Source of the DNA: Eimeria necatrix
Taxonomy: Eukaryota; Apicomplexa; Conoidasida; Eucoccidiorida; Eimeriidae
Assembly (NCBI RefSeq): GCF_000499385.1
Contig: NW_013654529.1
Coordinates: 62,001 to 126,000, forward strand
DNA length: 64,000 bases
Direction: 5' to 3'
Positions within the stretch are counted from its first letter, which is position 1. Each line of letters begins with the position of its first letter. The position numbers and the translations under genes are program-made. The notes below the pieces were generated by a model. It searched no databases and was not told the DNA's origin. It was given only the letters and a program-made list of their open reading frames with translations. This document shows, one piece after another, positions 48,128 through 61,064 of the stretch.

Positions 48128-49576
48128 CTATTTGCATGTTGCATTTACATCATTGGAGCCGATGACCCCTTTTTGAAGCTTTCCGGGAGGTCCTTGGGTA
48201 CGTTCAACGACTGTCTCCGACGGAATATGAGTCTGAGAGCGCCTCTGTAGAGATACCGATGGAGTTCGAACTTGTTTCGCAGTCCTAACCTGTCGTGACA
48301 GAGTTCCTGCAAGCAGCTCACGCGGCGTCAGCCGTTCAAGGTATATTTCAGTGAAGGAGTGACAACTACAGAGGAGAATACTTAATGAGCAAAACTGCCA
48401 ATAAGGCAACAGTGTTACAAGCGTGAGAGACCTCAATACTGTTTCTGCTGGCCATGCGGCCAAGAATGTCACTCGCGAGTGCAAAACACCAAGTGTCTTG
48501 TGACTTTAAGCGACAGACAATCATTTAAATTTAAACTACCAACAAGTAACCGTTACATAATTCAAAATTGAGTAAGCTCACCTTGTGAGATCAAGCCCTT
48601 AGCTCCACTTTGCGGAGGCACTCCAACAGGCGGCGGAACTCGGCGCATCATAATGCCAACTTCATCCCTCTGCATATGTGTCAAAACTGAGGCCAGCCAC
48701 TCATACAAGTCCATCATCACGACCAGCTCTAAAGAACCTTTAAACTGGCGAATTCCATCGCGGGAAGCCAGCTGATGGTCCGGAGAATGCAGTAGCTGCT
48801 GCTGTCTTCCGTAGGACATAAATTCTGCAATGAATTCAGGAGAAACCTTAGACATTTTTAGCTCCAACGAGTCGGCCACGGCTGGACGGAGTATTAAAGG
48901 ACACACCCCAGCACCTGCCCACGAAGCATTATTGAGAGTTGCTTTATCAACTCCCGAGCCTCTGCTGAAAACGTCAGGAGAAATGAAAGGCTGAGCAACT
49001 AGCCGAACCACGGGATCTCTCAGCGGTGGCCATGCTTGGTCGCTGACGAGGTGCATTGCATACCCTGATATGCGAGCCATTTTGGCCCATAAATAGCAGT
49101 CGGACCTGCAAGGCACTTCGACGCCTGAAGATGGTCGCCGTTTGGGAGAAAATAAGGAGATCAATTCACTAAGTGAAGGGGCAGTTAGCGAGTTGCAACA
49201 CAATTGAAATACAGCCCTTAACAAAATTGCGGAAACATCAAAGAGCCACGTTGGGTATGAAGTGGTAGTGGCCCTAACCAGTGCCTGCCTGCAATTGAAA
49301 ACAAAGACACATTCCAGACTCAAGGTAAGAAAGGCAAGGCCTGCAACCGATACGGTTCGTGTAGCAGACTGACGCTTCGGCTTGTGGCACAACAATGATG
49401 TGCAGAGATGCACGTCTACAAGAAGTACGCCACATGCTTAGAACATAGAATTACCTAAAAGCCTCGTCGTCGTAGTTCCAGAGCTTGAGGAAGGCGTGCC
49501 GCACTCTGCGGAATGTTGCTGGCTCTGAAGCAGCAGCCGTGCTGAGCAGTCCGTACAAACCCCCAGCACGACTCAT
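48128..49576 (-). CDS. Uncharacterised helical protein, 335 aa
   Basis: Exons right to left: 49455-49576, 48582-49288 and 48128-48306; 336 codons including the stop, all phases consistent (FR|QALVRAT and SQG|TLSRQ). The start is ATG at 49576 (MSRAGGLYG), with an in-frame TGA two codons upstream. The protein is mostly helical, with hydrophobic segments (WLFDVSAILLRAVFQLCC; LELVVMMDLYEWLASVL) and a polar Q/T-rich tail. I recognise no domain. It lies only 180 bp downstream of the next minus-strand gene, and a weak splice (aacagag|gtgcgg near 49870 to gatgag|t at about 49572) could fuse the two into one protein. It is either an independent gene or the 3' part of its neighbour. Confidence 0.65.
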
Positions 49577-49756
49577 CAATCACTACGCGGCTTCATGCTT
49601 AGGCAGGGGGCGTTTTGCCACCATCTTTCACGCACTGCTCATAAATGTAGGCTGTACTTAAAGAGATCGCTTAACATTAAGGAAATGCCACAACGGAGCA
49701 GTTGCTGCTCCTGAAATTCTTCGAACAATGCATTGTAAACTAAAGGAACTCAGCAA

Positions 49757-52700
49757 TCATTTATGGCTAGCGTGAAAAGATATCTGCGCCTGGAAATCGA
49801 GCACTGGGCTTAGTGCATAGTATGTAACTGCTTGCTCTAGCCAGCTCCATAGCATCGTAAACGTGCCGCACCTCTGTTTAAAGGGCAAAATACGGAGCGG
49901 AGAGGCTGGACCTGCTGCTTCATCGTAGCTCATTGTCACTGGTCGCTCAAATGGCTCTTCTATTTGCAGCATTCTAAGGCAAGCCTCTTCATGTGCTTGG
50001 TGGTTTGCCATGTGTGCATCTAGAAGTAGGCGCTGTTGCACTTCAGCTTTGTGAGCTGCTTCCCCCTGAGCTGCTGATCGTACTTCCTTTTTGGGGGCCT
50101 TCGAAGGCTCAGCTGCCCTCAAAACCTTCTTGCGCGGCATAAGCGAGTCTTTGGAACTTTTGGGTTCCACGGTGGAGTTCACTTGGCTGCGTGCCTTTAA
50201 TTCAGCTAGCGGCTTCCGGATGGTGTCTGAGACGTCTTCCATTCGCGGGGTTGCTGCTTCTGGAGGAGATGCGGGCGGCAAATTACCAATCCTGCAGAGT
50301 TAGCCACGTTCACAGAAACACACGACTGCCTCTCACTGGTGGGACGACTTTGTCAGTTTTAGAAAGATCTGGGATATTCAGTGAAGTGCGCCAAGGGCGC
50401 CTATGTTGCGGCCCATGAAATGAATACAAGCTTACTTGACCTCCTCAACTTCGTTTTGTTGAAGTCCCAGAAGCTGAATGAGAGCTTCCGCCGATAGAGG
50501 GCAATGCTGTCCCTCCTCCATCTTAATCGGCTGCGTTTTAGGCGATCCGGTCCCTTGGTGCAGCAGCACGTAAAGAGAGTTGTACAGTATGAAACGCATG
50601 CGATACTGTGCGGCCTGTAACAAAGTCCTGTTGCAACGTCTTACGAGCAGCAACTTTGATAGCGAAAGGAATCGGCATATTTTGGACACTATGCGAGGAT
50701 TTTCCCACACACTGTTGGATGGAGAGGGCCCATGTAACGTAGAACATAGCTGCTTTGCGGCTGACAGCTTGGCATTGAAGTCAAGTGCCTTGTTGGCAGC
50801 AGCATTGCTCCACCTGGGCGTGGTGGCCCCTTTTGGCCCTTTCCTTTCACCATCTACCTCATGAACTACATCACTGCGTCTCTCCTCTGGCATGTTTCCA
50901 TCAGGCAAATCTCTTTCTTTGCCTCTGCAGGAAGCATCTTGATCCGACTGAGGTGCGGATTCTTCAGCCACAGTGACACAGTCTTTGCCCATTGGGGAGT
51001 TCGCGTCGACCGAAGTGGGGAGATCTGGCGAAAAGCTATCGCCAAGATTAGCAGAAACAAACGGATGAGCAGAGGTGCGCAGAATATTGTCTTTCTTATA
51101 TGTCCTATCTGAAGCATTTCCAGCTGCTGATGGCGTGTTCGCTTGTACTACGCTCTTCTGGTGCTCGCACGCCAAGTACGTCGCACATGCACTGCATAAA
51201 GAAGCAGCCTGCTCAATGGAGAGGTGGTTAAGGCGTGCAGGCGTTTGAGAGTCCAAAAGCGCAGAACCGCCTCCGTCAAAAGCCGCATCTAACGCCCTCC
51301 CGCAGCGTGAGCACTTGCTTTTCGCATATGCACTTCCGAAATTGTTTTTCTGAGGTTCGTCTCCTTTCCTGCAGGAGTCTCCCGAAACTGGTTGGAAATG
51401 TCCAGTCTCGATGCTCCATGAATCACAACACGGGCAGCAGCAGCACGGCCGGCCTGCAAGTTGTAGACCTTTTCTTTCTGCTGCCCTTAAGCGGCAACAG
51501 CGGCACCCACAGGTCGCACCACCGTAACCGTCCCAGCCATCGGCGGTGTAGCTGCCAGGATTGTTCAGATGAGAGGATTTTGGTAGCGCTAAACCTTGAG
51601 CACTCGTGCAGCCTGGAGAGGGAGAACGTAACTTCCGACCTATGCGCTGCAGGGGACGATTCGACGTGTTGGACACGCCATACGCTCTCATCCAGGAGGG
51701 AAGCGACAAAATGTCGGTCTTAGGTGTGAAGTAAAACGTGTCGATCCCCATTTCCGATGATGCCAGGCCTAGATTACATCCACAGGCATTTGCCACGGTG
51801 CTTCTTACGGGCAGCTCTGCAGCGCCTTTTCCTGCTGGTTTGCAGCTTTGACTTCGCTTCGAAATACTCCTCTTCTGACTGCCTCGAATGCCGGGCTGCT
51901 TCCTAAAATAGTGTAACTCCCTAGGAGAAAAGCGCAATCCTAGCCTCCTCAGGCTTTCTTCGTCATCAGCAGTAGCTAAAGCAGCATCGAGCTTAGGGTT
52001 GGCGCTCAGGGTGCCGGCTGCTGTCAAGTTTCGTATCATTGTTTTTTGTCTGCCATTGGTAGCCTTTGGTTCGCTGGGTGCACGCAAGGACTTTCTGAAC
52101 CCCCAAGTTTCACAAGCCATTTGGGAGGAAGGTTTGCCTGCAGCAACTGCTGGAGTGTAATCAGCCTGCTGTCTCTTGGATTGCGTGAATCCTTGCCTCT
52201 CAGCTTGCTGTGGGAACTGTTGAGTCAAATCCTCCTCCGACGCATTGCCTTGCAATTCTGGCCACACAACTTTCGGGCGGCCGAAGTGGGAAGTGTCCAG
52301 ATCGCGATTTCGGTGCTGAGATGGTAGGCCAGCTGGAAGGCACGCTGTAGATACCTGCTGCGACTGTGCGGGATAGCGGCAAAGCGGAATATTTTCCCCT
52401 GGTTCTGGGTGGAGAGCTGGAGGTAACGTCGAGGGCACAGTGCCATAAGCGTGTTTAAGACTGGCACTCTGCTGTGAGCACTCCCGCTGAAGTGGACGAA
52501 AAGGCCACTCATGCAGTGAATGTAATAGTGGTGAGGATGCTTCTGCTGCATACAGTGGAAGCACCTGTCTCCGCTGGCGGGTTTGCGCCCAGCATTCGCC
52601 GGATTTCTTGCCGCCACTAGGCATTCCAGCAGCTGGCAAAGAGGAGGGGCTGATACGTGCCATGTGGTGGTTCACTGCCCGAGACGCCTCAAGATCAGTG

Positions 52701-53269
52701 GGTCTTTCATCCGCAGAAGTCGTCACCAACCTAGGACGCCGAGTAAAGTAGGTCAGGCCCTCGTGAAGCCCGGAGTCAAAAGTATATGGGCTAATCTCGC
52801 AACTTTCTTTAAAAAGATCTTCAACCGCCGTTCTCCCTCCGTAAGAAATGGGTTGCTGCAGGCACTGCTGATTTCGCAGAATGTGCTGTTGCCGGTCCCG
52901 CTGCTGCTGCAATAGCTCGTTTCGTCTCCGCGAAACTGCTACTGCCATACTGCAAGCTTGCTGGCGCTCCATGCTAACGTTATGGGAGTCTTGTGGTGTC
53001 CATGAGCTACGGCCGCGGTAGGGGCTCACTCCACAAACGTCAACATTGTCACCTTGATTCGCATGATCAGAAGAGGCTGCCCGGTAAGTCCGGCGTTCTA
53101 TTGGCTTTTGAGGAGGCGGAGGAGGCAGTGGCCTATCCTGGGGAACTGCAAAAGGCATTAACCGTGAGAGACGGAGCACCTCATTCCTCACCTGTTGCTC
53201 CTGCTGCTTTAGAATTCTCTGCTGTGACATAAGAGCCGCCAATTCGCACTGCCCCCAATTGTTCGGCAT
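49757..53269 (-). CDS. Large Cys-cluster protein with a possible F-box-like segment
   Basis: Exon 1 is 50436-53269 and exon 2 is 49757-50291, joined at gtcaa|gtaagc and ctgcag|g. Together they give 1,122 aa. The start is ATG at 53269 (MPNNWGQCEL). The N-terminus is Q- and P-rich (PLPPPPPQKP). Around residues 570-740 are two cysteine clusters: CGCRCCRLRAAERKG...CCCCPCCD, then CSRCG...CSAC with a following C-x-H, which resemble metal-binding knuckles. Near residue 880, ICRFLSLSKLLLVRRCNRTL looks like an F-box-type helix pair. Exon 2 is basic and helical. F-box proteins recruit targets to SCF ubiquitin ligases, but this match is weak. Exon 2 may continue by splicing into the gene to its left. 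Confidence 0.7.
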
Positions 53270-56200
53270 TATGGTGTGGCTTTGTTACTACAAAAATCAG
53301 ACTCGTGCCCCGAGAGAGGAAAGGCAGTCCAATACGACTGGCTGCTGCAGTGGAGCACGGCTAGGTGTGTGACGGGAGAACAAAGTAAGGCCCACATCGG
53401 AATATGCGGACACTCGAACTCTACAGTGGTGACACCGCGTCGCCAGAAGAGAAATCCCGCAGCACTGCCTGGTCACACTTCCTCTGTTCTGCTCGCTGCT
53501 TCTTCCCTGGTGAACACCATAGGCTAATGATATAGACAGAGAAGCCTGACAGTGCTTGTCAAAGGAGCCGCCCGCTACAACCTGGGGCAGCTCCGTTACT
53601 TGGCTTCCCCTCTTCAGGAGTGCTGCCTTCTTCTCTGTAAATGCAGCATTTGTGGCTTTTCTCTAGAGAACTTCACAGGGAAGGACTCTCGCTAATGATT
53701 CCACTGTAACCCGCATAGCCATCAGCGAATCCCTGTGTAAGCCTTCCGCAGCCCGCAGGTAGCCCTAACTGTGCGACATATTCCCCTAAAATGACTTGAT
53801 CCAAGAATATGCAATGCAATCGTCTTCGAAATTTGCTCCGAGGCCCTGCTTCTAGGAGGATCTGGAGAGGAAGGTCGTGAGCTCTAGCCGCTGCCTACAC
53901 ATGCGCGGGATAGTCGGGGGGGAAGAGTGAGGAAAACCTTACCCCGTAGCCTATTTGTGCAATCACTACTAAATATGCAATTATGAATTGCAGTAAGAGT
54001 GCATCTGTGGGAGTGGGAAATGCTGATTTGTTCTCCAGCCCCTCACGTCACGGCAGGCGCTCGACCATCGCGAGCGCTGCCGACGTAACCTGCTCGACTT
54101 CTGTTGGCCGTATCGAAGTAACTGTACGTAAAACTAAGACGACCAACGAGAAAAATATTATACGCTTGGCTAGCACCGTACAAGCACTGTACTAGGGCAG
54201 ACCAACCAGGTACGAGCTGGACTGTCTCTGTTCAAAGCAAGGCATACTCGTCTTGCTTCACAGGAGAATGATGATCGCTGCCGTTCGAAAGAACCAAATA
54301 ACTAATGAGACAGTCCTTGCCTTGGAGCGCACAAAAGGAAATGCTGTATTTTAGGATACAATTTCGGTCGAGCAATACTACGGAGATCCGTGGTAGGCGG
54401 CGATTCAAGGTTTCCCACTTCTGTAGAACACACTCCGCGCAAAAGTTCTGCCTTATCGCGCATCTAGTGAGAAGAGCACAGTATGATGGGTGGATAGTGC
54501 AGCGGGGGGAACACGTGTAGCTGGCTCTTAACTGGGCGTTCGAAACCTGTACAAGGGGAGGAGGAGACTTATAGCTGAGAGCACTTGGCCAGTTCGCCAG
54601 TTTGTGATAGTACAAGGGGGACGCTGCTTTAATCCACTGTAGGGGATATATAAGAAAGACAAGACGTAACGGACGGTTTTCGCCGACGGGATGCTGTTGA
54701 ACCAGAGGAACTGCCGCGCTACACCGAATGTTTAATCAGGACAAGGGCAACAGGACCACAGAAAGAGATAACCGCCTTTTTTCATATATTCTCTTAGCCT
54801 GCTGTTCCATTTCTAAGGACTCGTACACCGGGCTTGTCGGGCCTAGGGCTATCCAGAGACCTTTCTGCAAGTTCTTGATCAATTTGCGGTCGCTCAGTCT
54901 ACAAGCTCCAATGAGTGCTTTACTTTTTTGAACTATGCATAAAACGCTTTTAGGTTCCATTGGAACATATCCAGCCCCAACTAAGATGAATACTTTCCAT
55001 AAAAGGTCTAACGGCTGAAAACTTCCAACCTTCTAAAGCCGCTGGATTACTTTACGGCCGACTATTACCCACAGCGTCGGAGTAGACTGTCCCAGTTCTC
55101 CCATGTACCATAATAAGCCTTCGACAAGGTACAGTGCAGGAGCTGAATTCCCCTCATGAGCCACGGCAAACGCTGCGTGTTTCTAGGTGCAATCACAAAA
55201 GCCGACAAGCACAACATTTTCAAAACAAGCGACCTACAGTGAAGAGAAGGGCATGTAGTTATTAAGCATTCTGTATGCAGCAATGATGAATGAAAACCAG
55301 AGAGAAATGATGGCTTCAAGCTGTGAAATTCCGATGTAGGCTGGACTTCCTAATTGCATACCATTACCCAAATGGACAAGGCAAGCGCTGTGCACCGAGC
55401 CGCAGTGCATCCTGTAACTCCCCAGTTGTCTTTCCAATTTTTAAAACCAGTTCTGTAAAGTGGATTCTTTGGAACTTTTTTGGGTTACATGAGACTCTTG
55501 AAGTAGGACTCTAGACCGCAGTACTTCTAATCATTGTTGCCAAGCAGCTTGACCTGGAGATTTTGGGGTCATGCTGAATTACTAAAACCACGCTTTCTTA
55601 GTGCTGAGCAACGAAGTGCCTGAGCATTTCGCATCAGCATTTTGGTTTTTTGGAATCGCAGTTCTAAGCTAGTGTGCATTTATGAAGGTGAAAGCGTGGC
55701 ACTACGCAATATAAACGAACACGCATTATAACAGAAAGGGGAACTGATATTGAAACGCCGTACACATTGAGTTAATGCTTTCATACAGCGATTCAGCCGT
55801 AAACCGTGGAGATCTGATGGAAGATACACTCAGAGGGAAGATACACTCAGAGGGAACTTTTGACGAGTCCAAGGCTTGAGCCTAGCAGCGCTGAGGAGAA
55901 GGGTCGGCTCTATTGTGGACCCTTGAAAATGTCCCACCTCCTGCAAATTAAGAACTGCATTGTTTTAGCCTTTAGTTAATTATATATACCACTAAGGACT
56001 GCAGGTACTGGATAATGAGGGCCTGCATAGGCATATTACCCGGCGCAGTGCCCTAGAAGTAGGGATGTTGTAAGCTACTGCACAGGTCACACCTATAGTT
56101 GGCAGCTGCCATGCACAGCACAGAGCACAGTGATATATCAAGAAAACGTTAGTTTTCAGAGCAGCTTATGAGCCATCGTAATGGATGGGTACTGGAGGTA

Positions 56201-59200
56201 GCCCTGGAAAATGAGAACGAAGTGCCTACTAGAGTGAAGCCTAGAGCCAGAATCAGCAGAAGAAAGAGAGGATAATATGCCGCTTTGGTGGAGCAAGATG
56301 CTGTGGGAAGTGCCCTCCAGTGAGCGCCAAGGTGTGCTGTCTTACGCGGGTACGACTGCAGTTCCCTGACTTGAAGGGCTTGGCTATGTGAAATTTTCTG
56401 GTGGGTAACGATGCACTGCGTAGGTTTGTTAGCCAGTATGCTATAGACCGGTGACAGTTCAGGGTGACGCCGCTCTCTAGGACATGTGCGCTCACCGTCG
56501 TTAACGGCGGCAGGATGTAACTAGACCGCATAGTGACTATACTGAATACAAGCTGCATCTTGATTGCGCTATCAGATGAACTTTTAGTCTGTCACGCCCT
56601 TTCTGATCTGTTTCTGGGACAAAGTTGACCTACACAATGTGCGGCAGACTTTAATTCCGATTTGGTGAGCTTAGAACCTATGCGTAAGACAATTGGCGTG
56701 GCTTCTCTGTGAAGTGCATGCAAGAAGCTATAAGATAAAATAGATAAAATACAGTCATACGACCTGGTGACGAGAAAGGCGTCAGGCACGACGCGCAGTT
56801 GAAACTCTTTTGTCGTTCCCGTCAGAAGTCACACGCCAAAGACAATGCGTGAATGCAGATCAAGACGGTCGAATCGCAAGCCTACACGAGCTCGGATTAC
56901 CTCTATGGCAGCGTAGTTACATCCTCGTCCCACTTGCCCTGAACAAAGGGGCCGCCCTGTGACCCTGTAATGGGCGGCATGAAGTCTTACTATGTGCACC
57001 GCCCGCACCGAATAAATAAGCGCTAGGAGCATCTACCTTTGTGGTCTTTAAAGCGGCCAAATACAGCGAGGACCACGAGGCGCTGCAGTTGCCCGATGTC
57101 ATGCTTGAGCGTACTCGGCTTGATGAGTCGCTGTAGACAGTAGAAGTGCAGAAAGCTCTAACTGAAATACTCAAGCACCTTCCCTAATACCTTGCCCATC
57201 GGACTCTGTCAGAAACGGCCCTCTTGCCACAAACCTTTTTGGTGCCTGTCACGGCTCAGCAAAGTCCGTTATTTACATATACTGTATATGCTTCGTTATT
57301 CATTTGATGACTCCTTACCAGCTCAGCACTCACAGGCAAAAGATTGCAAATGTATCGGTGAATGGGTGGGTTTCTCCTACATAGTGCCCTTCGGTGAGGG
57401 AAAGGTGCTCATGGCGATCAACTGCCAAGCTATCATGCGTTGAATGCTCTTACAACCGTCCCATTCCCGTTATTCACAGTATATTGAAGACATTGAGCCA
57501 AAAAAAGTTCTGCTTTGATGGGGCACCCACAAAGGCCTATCGACTTCAGGAAAATGAATGTAAAAAATACAGAACGCTTTTTCCGGAAGTGCTGACAGCA
57601 TGGTGTGTTTTGAGTACAAGGCCACGCGCCATCTGGGGAAAGATTGCCCCTCACGAGAAGTGATGGCATGCAAGTGAAGCCTGTAAGAGTTGGGGCTGCG
57701 AGGGCCCCTACTCTACGGCTTGTGCCACTTTATCCAAGCGAAGAGAAAAGTACTATGAACGGACATGCAGCGCTAACTGGTCCCTCGTGAGGGAAGAGTA
57801 ACGGAAGCATTTAAACAGCAAGGCCTAGCCTACGCACCGGCGACAAGCTGTTGTGAGCTGTCGCCACAGTGCCTAAAAATTCAGCTGTCAGTGCTTTGTC
57901 GCTTTTTCTCACATTGCATTCGACACCTTCTTTGTAGGCCTAGCTTCCTAGTTTTCATTCCTTCCCTTTCATTCTTGCTCTTTGCGCTACTAGAGTTGCA
58001 TTCTGCCAACCATTAGTCTGGCTCAAAATGGCTTACACTTTCGGCTAACTCAGAAACCTTGGGTAATCAACAGCTGAGCAAAGAAGCATGTTTACCCTGT
58101 TGGTGCATGAGTGCACTTCGCTGCCACGCAGGAGTTACTCGTAATCAATTAAGACTCCCGAGTGATGCATGCAGTCTTTGTGGAGAAAAACAGATGATGT
58201 AGAACAATCTGGCAGAGTAGAATAAACCGAAGATGGTAATAATCCACCCAACGATACCCGTACAAGTTCCGAATTGCATGAACTAGTTGGGGAATAAGAT
58301 TAAAAAAATCGACGTTCAAAACGTTAGAAAAACGAAAAGAGAAGAGCAAACAGACGAAAAATGGTCGAAAAATCAAATATAGTTCGAAGAATAATAAATT
58401 GTAGCTCGATGTGGAAAGAAGAAATAGACAAGAGATACAGGCATGATATATTGGATAAAAGGAATGAATTTAAATAGTTTGAAGTGAAAGAAATACCAGC
58501 GTCACTTAGAAGAAAGCGAAACAAGGTAACGGAAGCGTAAAGAAAGGCAAATAGAGTTCTACGCAACTACAAATAGTAAGTCAAAAACAAAGTCTTAGGT
58601 GATCCAGGTCGAAGTGCACGATTGAAACCATCAGCGGAAGTATAGCAAGGAAAAGGGATATTAAATATATTCCCCAGTGGGCTGCTTCTAACGTGAAGGG
58701 AGTGAAAACCAAAAGAATTGTTGCAGAAGTGTATCTAGCATTTAGGCTGAGCTATATCTAAAGGTATGCAGAACAGAGAATCAAGGGCCAAGCAGGAAGA
58801 AGCAACCCGAAGTTTCATCGTTTAGAATCAGTGTACACTAATGACTGTATCATGCGTTGTAGCCGGAAGTACACACCTACAGTGAAAAACTGGACTTTTT
58901 CGAGAGCAATCGGCTGTAGAGAGAGCTGCAAAGGCAATGCAGAAAGGGACAACTTCCATACAGCAAAGACAGAGGCGACATATACAGGAAGGCACTCTGA
59001 AGCAGGGACGCAGAACGGAACACAGCAGCAAGCGTGCAAAAGAAACTTAGGCAGACGGACGCTGCGGTCCCAAGTTCGACGGAAGCACAGCAGAGCCAAG
59101 AGCCAAGGCGTAGTGAAGCTAAACAACAAGCCCAAAATCACTCTTCAGAGACAAGCGAAACAGTTTTGGAAGGGAAGAAGTTGTAGTGTGCATTAATACA

Positions 59201-61064
59201 AATTCGCACTCCTCACAATTCAACGTTTCCCCGGAATGGCCTCCGGCGTCGTATTATTCAAAAGCTAAAGATTGGCGCAGTCCTGAACTCAGTACCATGC
59301 AAAGACAAGGAGTCTGGACGCGCCCCTATTAAAATTCTTCAGCAGCTTCCAATAGCCAACGTAGGTGCTTTGTAGTGGGCATTTTCATGAGGCATCATAG
59401 CGGAGATTCCTGAAGGCTAAGCCTTACTTGCAAGGTCCTTGCTGGCTGCGGGGTCGCTGCCAGATGCATAACGTGCGCTTGGCGGCAGAGTTCGCAGGGC
59501 CCTCCCTGTGAGCCCTATCTCCTCACAGAAGCCATTGCTTATTCGTGTTTCAAACGTGTCTTGTGAACTGCTCGTGGCCTTTACGCTCTATTTGCACGCT
59601 GCATTGTAGTGGAGAGCTCTACAGTAGCTGCATGGGTATACAAGGACCAAATCTGGAGCGCCACGCCACCGAATGCTTGAAATTGGTCCCTACAGGCGAT
59701 TTCTGTACTGAAAATCTATCTGGCAACAGCCCTTACGTGGTATTGAGCTGTGACTTTCGCTACATACTTGTATGCTAGCTTGTGCCGGCTGCCGATGTTT
59801 AGCCGACTGCCCTCCAGCTGAGAGCGCTTACCAACCGTCATCCTATTTCCAAATCTCCAGGTAGTCTGATTCGAGCATAATTGTGGAAGTATACAATTAG
59901 AAGGAAACACAACGTTTCATGGGAAGGGCAGAGCTCTAGACCTCGCTACCAAGGCGCCGTGATTTTTGTCAAGTGAATTAGGATTGTTTAGACTTCTGTG
60001 TGTGTTCTGGAATCCCAGTGCCGGCCTTCCTAAGAGTACAAAGGAAGTATTTGGAGAATTTGAAGGGCTCTAGCTCAACAGCAGTTGGGCATGGCCTTTT
60101 GACCCGTAAGGGGCACCTTCAGTGGTTTGAGTTCAGCGGTGGGGAATTCACTTCTCTCGAGAGAGGGAGTCTCGAGAGTATTCCTGATACAGAAGGTGAA
60201 TGCAGCGAACTATCGTGAATGAACTCCTCAACGCGAGGGAATCCTCCTCCACTTTGTTGAAATTCGATACTACTATCGGTTCTAGTCTGGCAACAGGTTA
60301 TCCTTGGGAGATAACACTTTAAGGTTAACCTGCTGCCAGTCCCTAACCTGCGCCTGTATCTGTAGGGGACATCTCTAGAGCATAATATTCACTACTTACT
60401 AAGGTCTCTCTACTGCTTATATTTGTTCTATGCTGGTTTGTTCAAGATTCTTGCGGCAGCCTGCGTGCCTAAATGTGGTCCGTTGCATTGAAGCCTGAGC
60501 GTGGCGAGCGACGCTCACTTTGGATGTTACGTAATATGCCTGATTCCCTGCTGCTCAATTGCTATGTGGACCACAAATCTACTTTGTAACGTATTAAAAC
60601 AATAAACTCATAGCAAGTAGCGTTTTTATTCAACCCCTGCCGTTGCGGCAAGAGTTTTGTCTCTACCAGCCCCAATTGGCGCCCTTAGCGCCTTACTAAC
60701 CTTCTGTCTTGGACCTATTTTATTTTTATGGCGATTGCATCTCATTGGCCGATACTATTTCTTCCCGCTGTACTGCCGATCTTCTGTGTCGAGCTTCATT
60801 GAACTTGCTGCCAATACACCCTCATTCCTAATCTAGGAAGCTCCAGAAGCCAGTGCGCCTCTGCTAGATTGAGAGCATCCCTGCAACTGCATACAAACCC
60901 ACCATTCGAGAGTTATGGACATCTTCGTTCTTCAGGACTGGAGGAAAGCAGCAAGCGAAGCGCTGTTTGTCAGCAACGGCGCCGTCGCCCCGGCACTTCA
61001 GGAGCTCGGAAGTGTCATGGCATGAAAGGTCTGCAGAGCGTTTCCCTACGCTGCACGAGGATCA
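53270..61064. other. Long region without a supported gene
   Basis: About 7.8 kb. Many 60-120 codon frames exist on both strands, but none has a domain, a signal peptide with consistent splicing, or a reading-frame pattern like the other genes. An AT-rich part lies at about 58.3-58.7 kb. A 17-bp tandem repeat is at 55820-55853. The left end should contain the promoter of the Cys-cluster gene, and the right end that of the 325-aa gene. Confidence 0.45.
55820..55853. repeat. 17-bp tandem duplication
   Basis: gaagatacactcagagg occurs twice head to tail in intergenic DNA. Confidence 0.8.
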
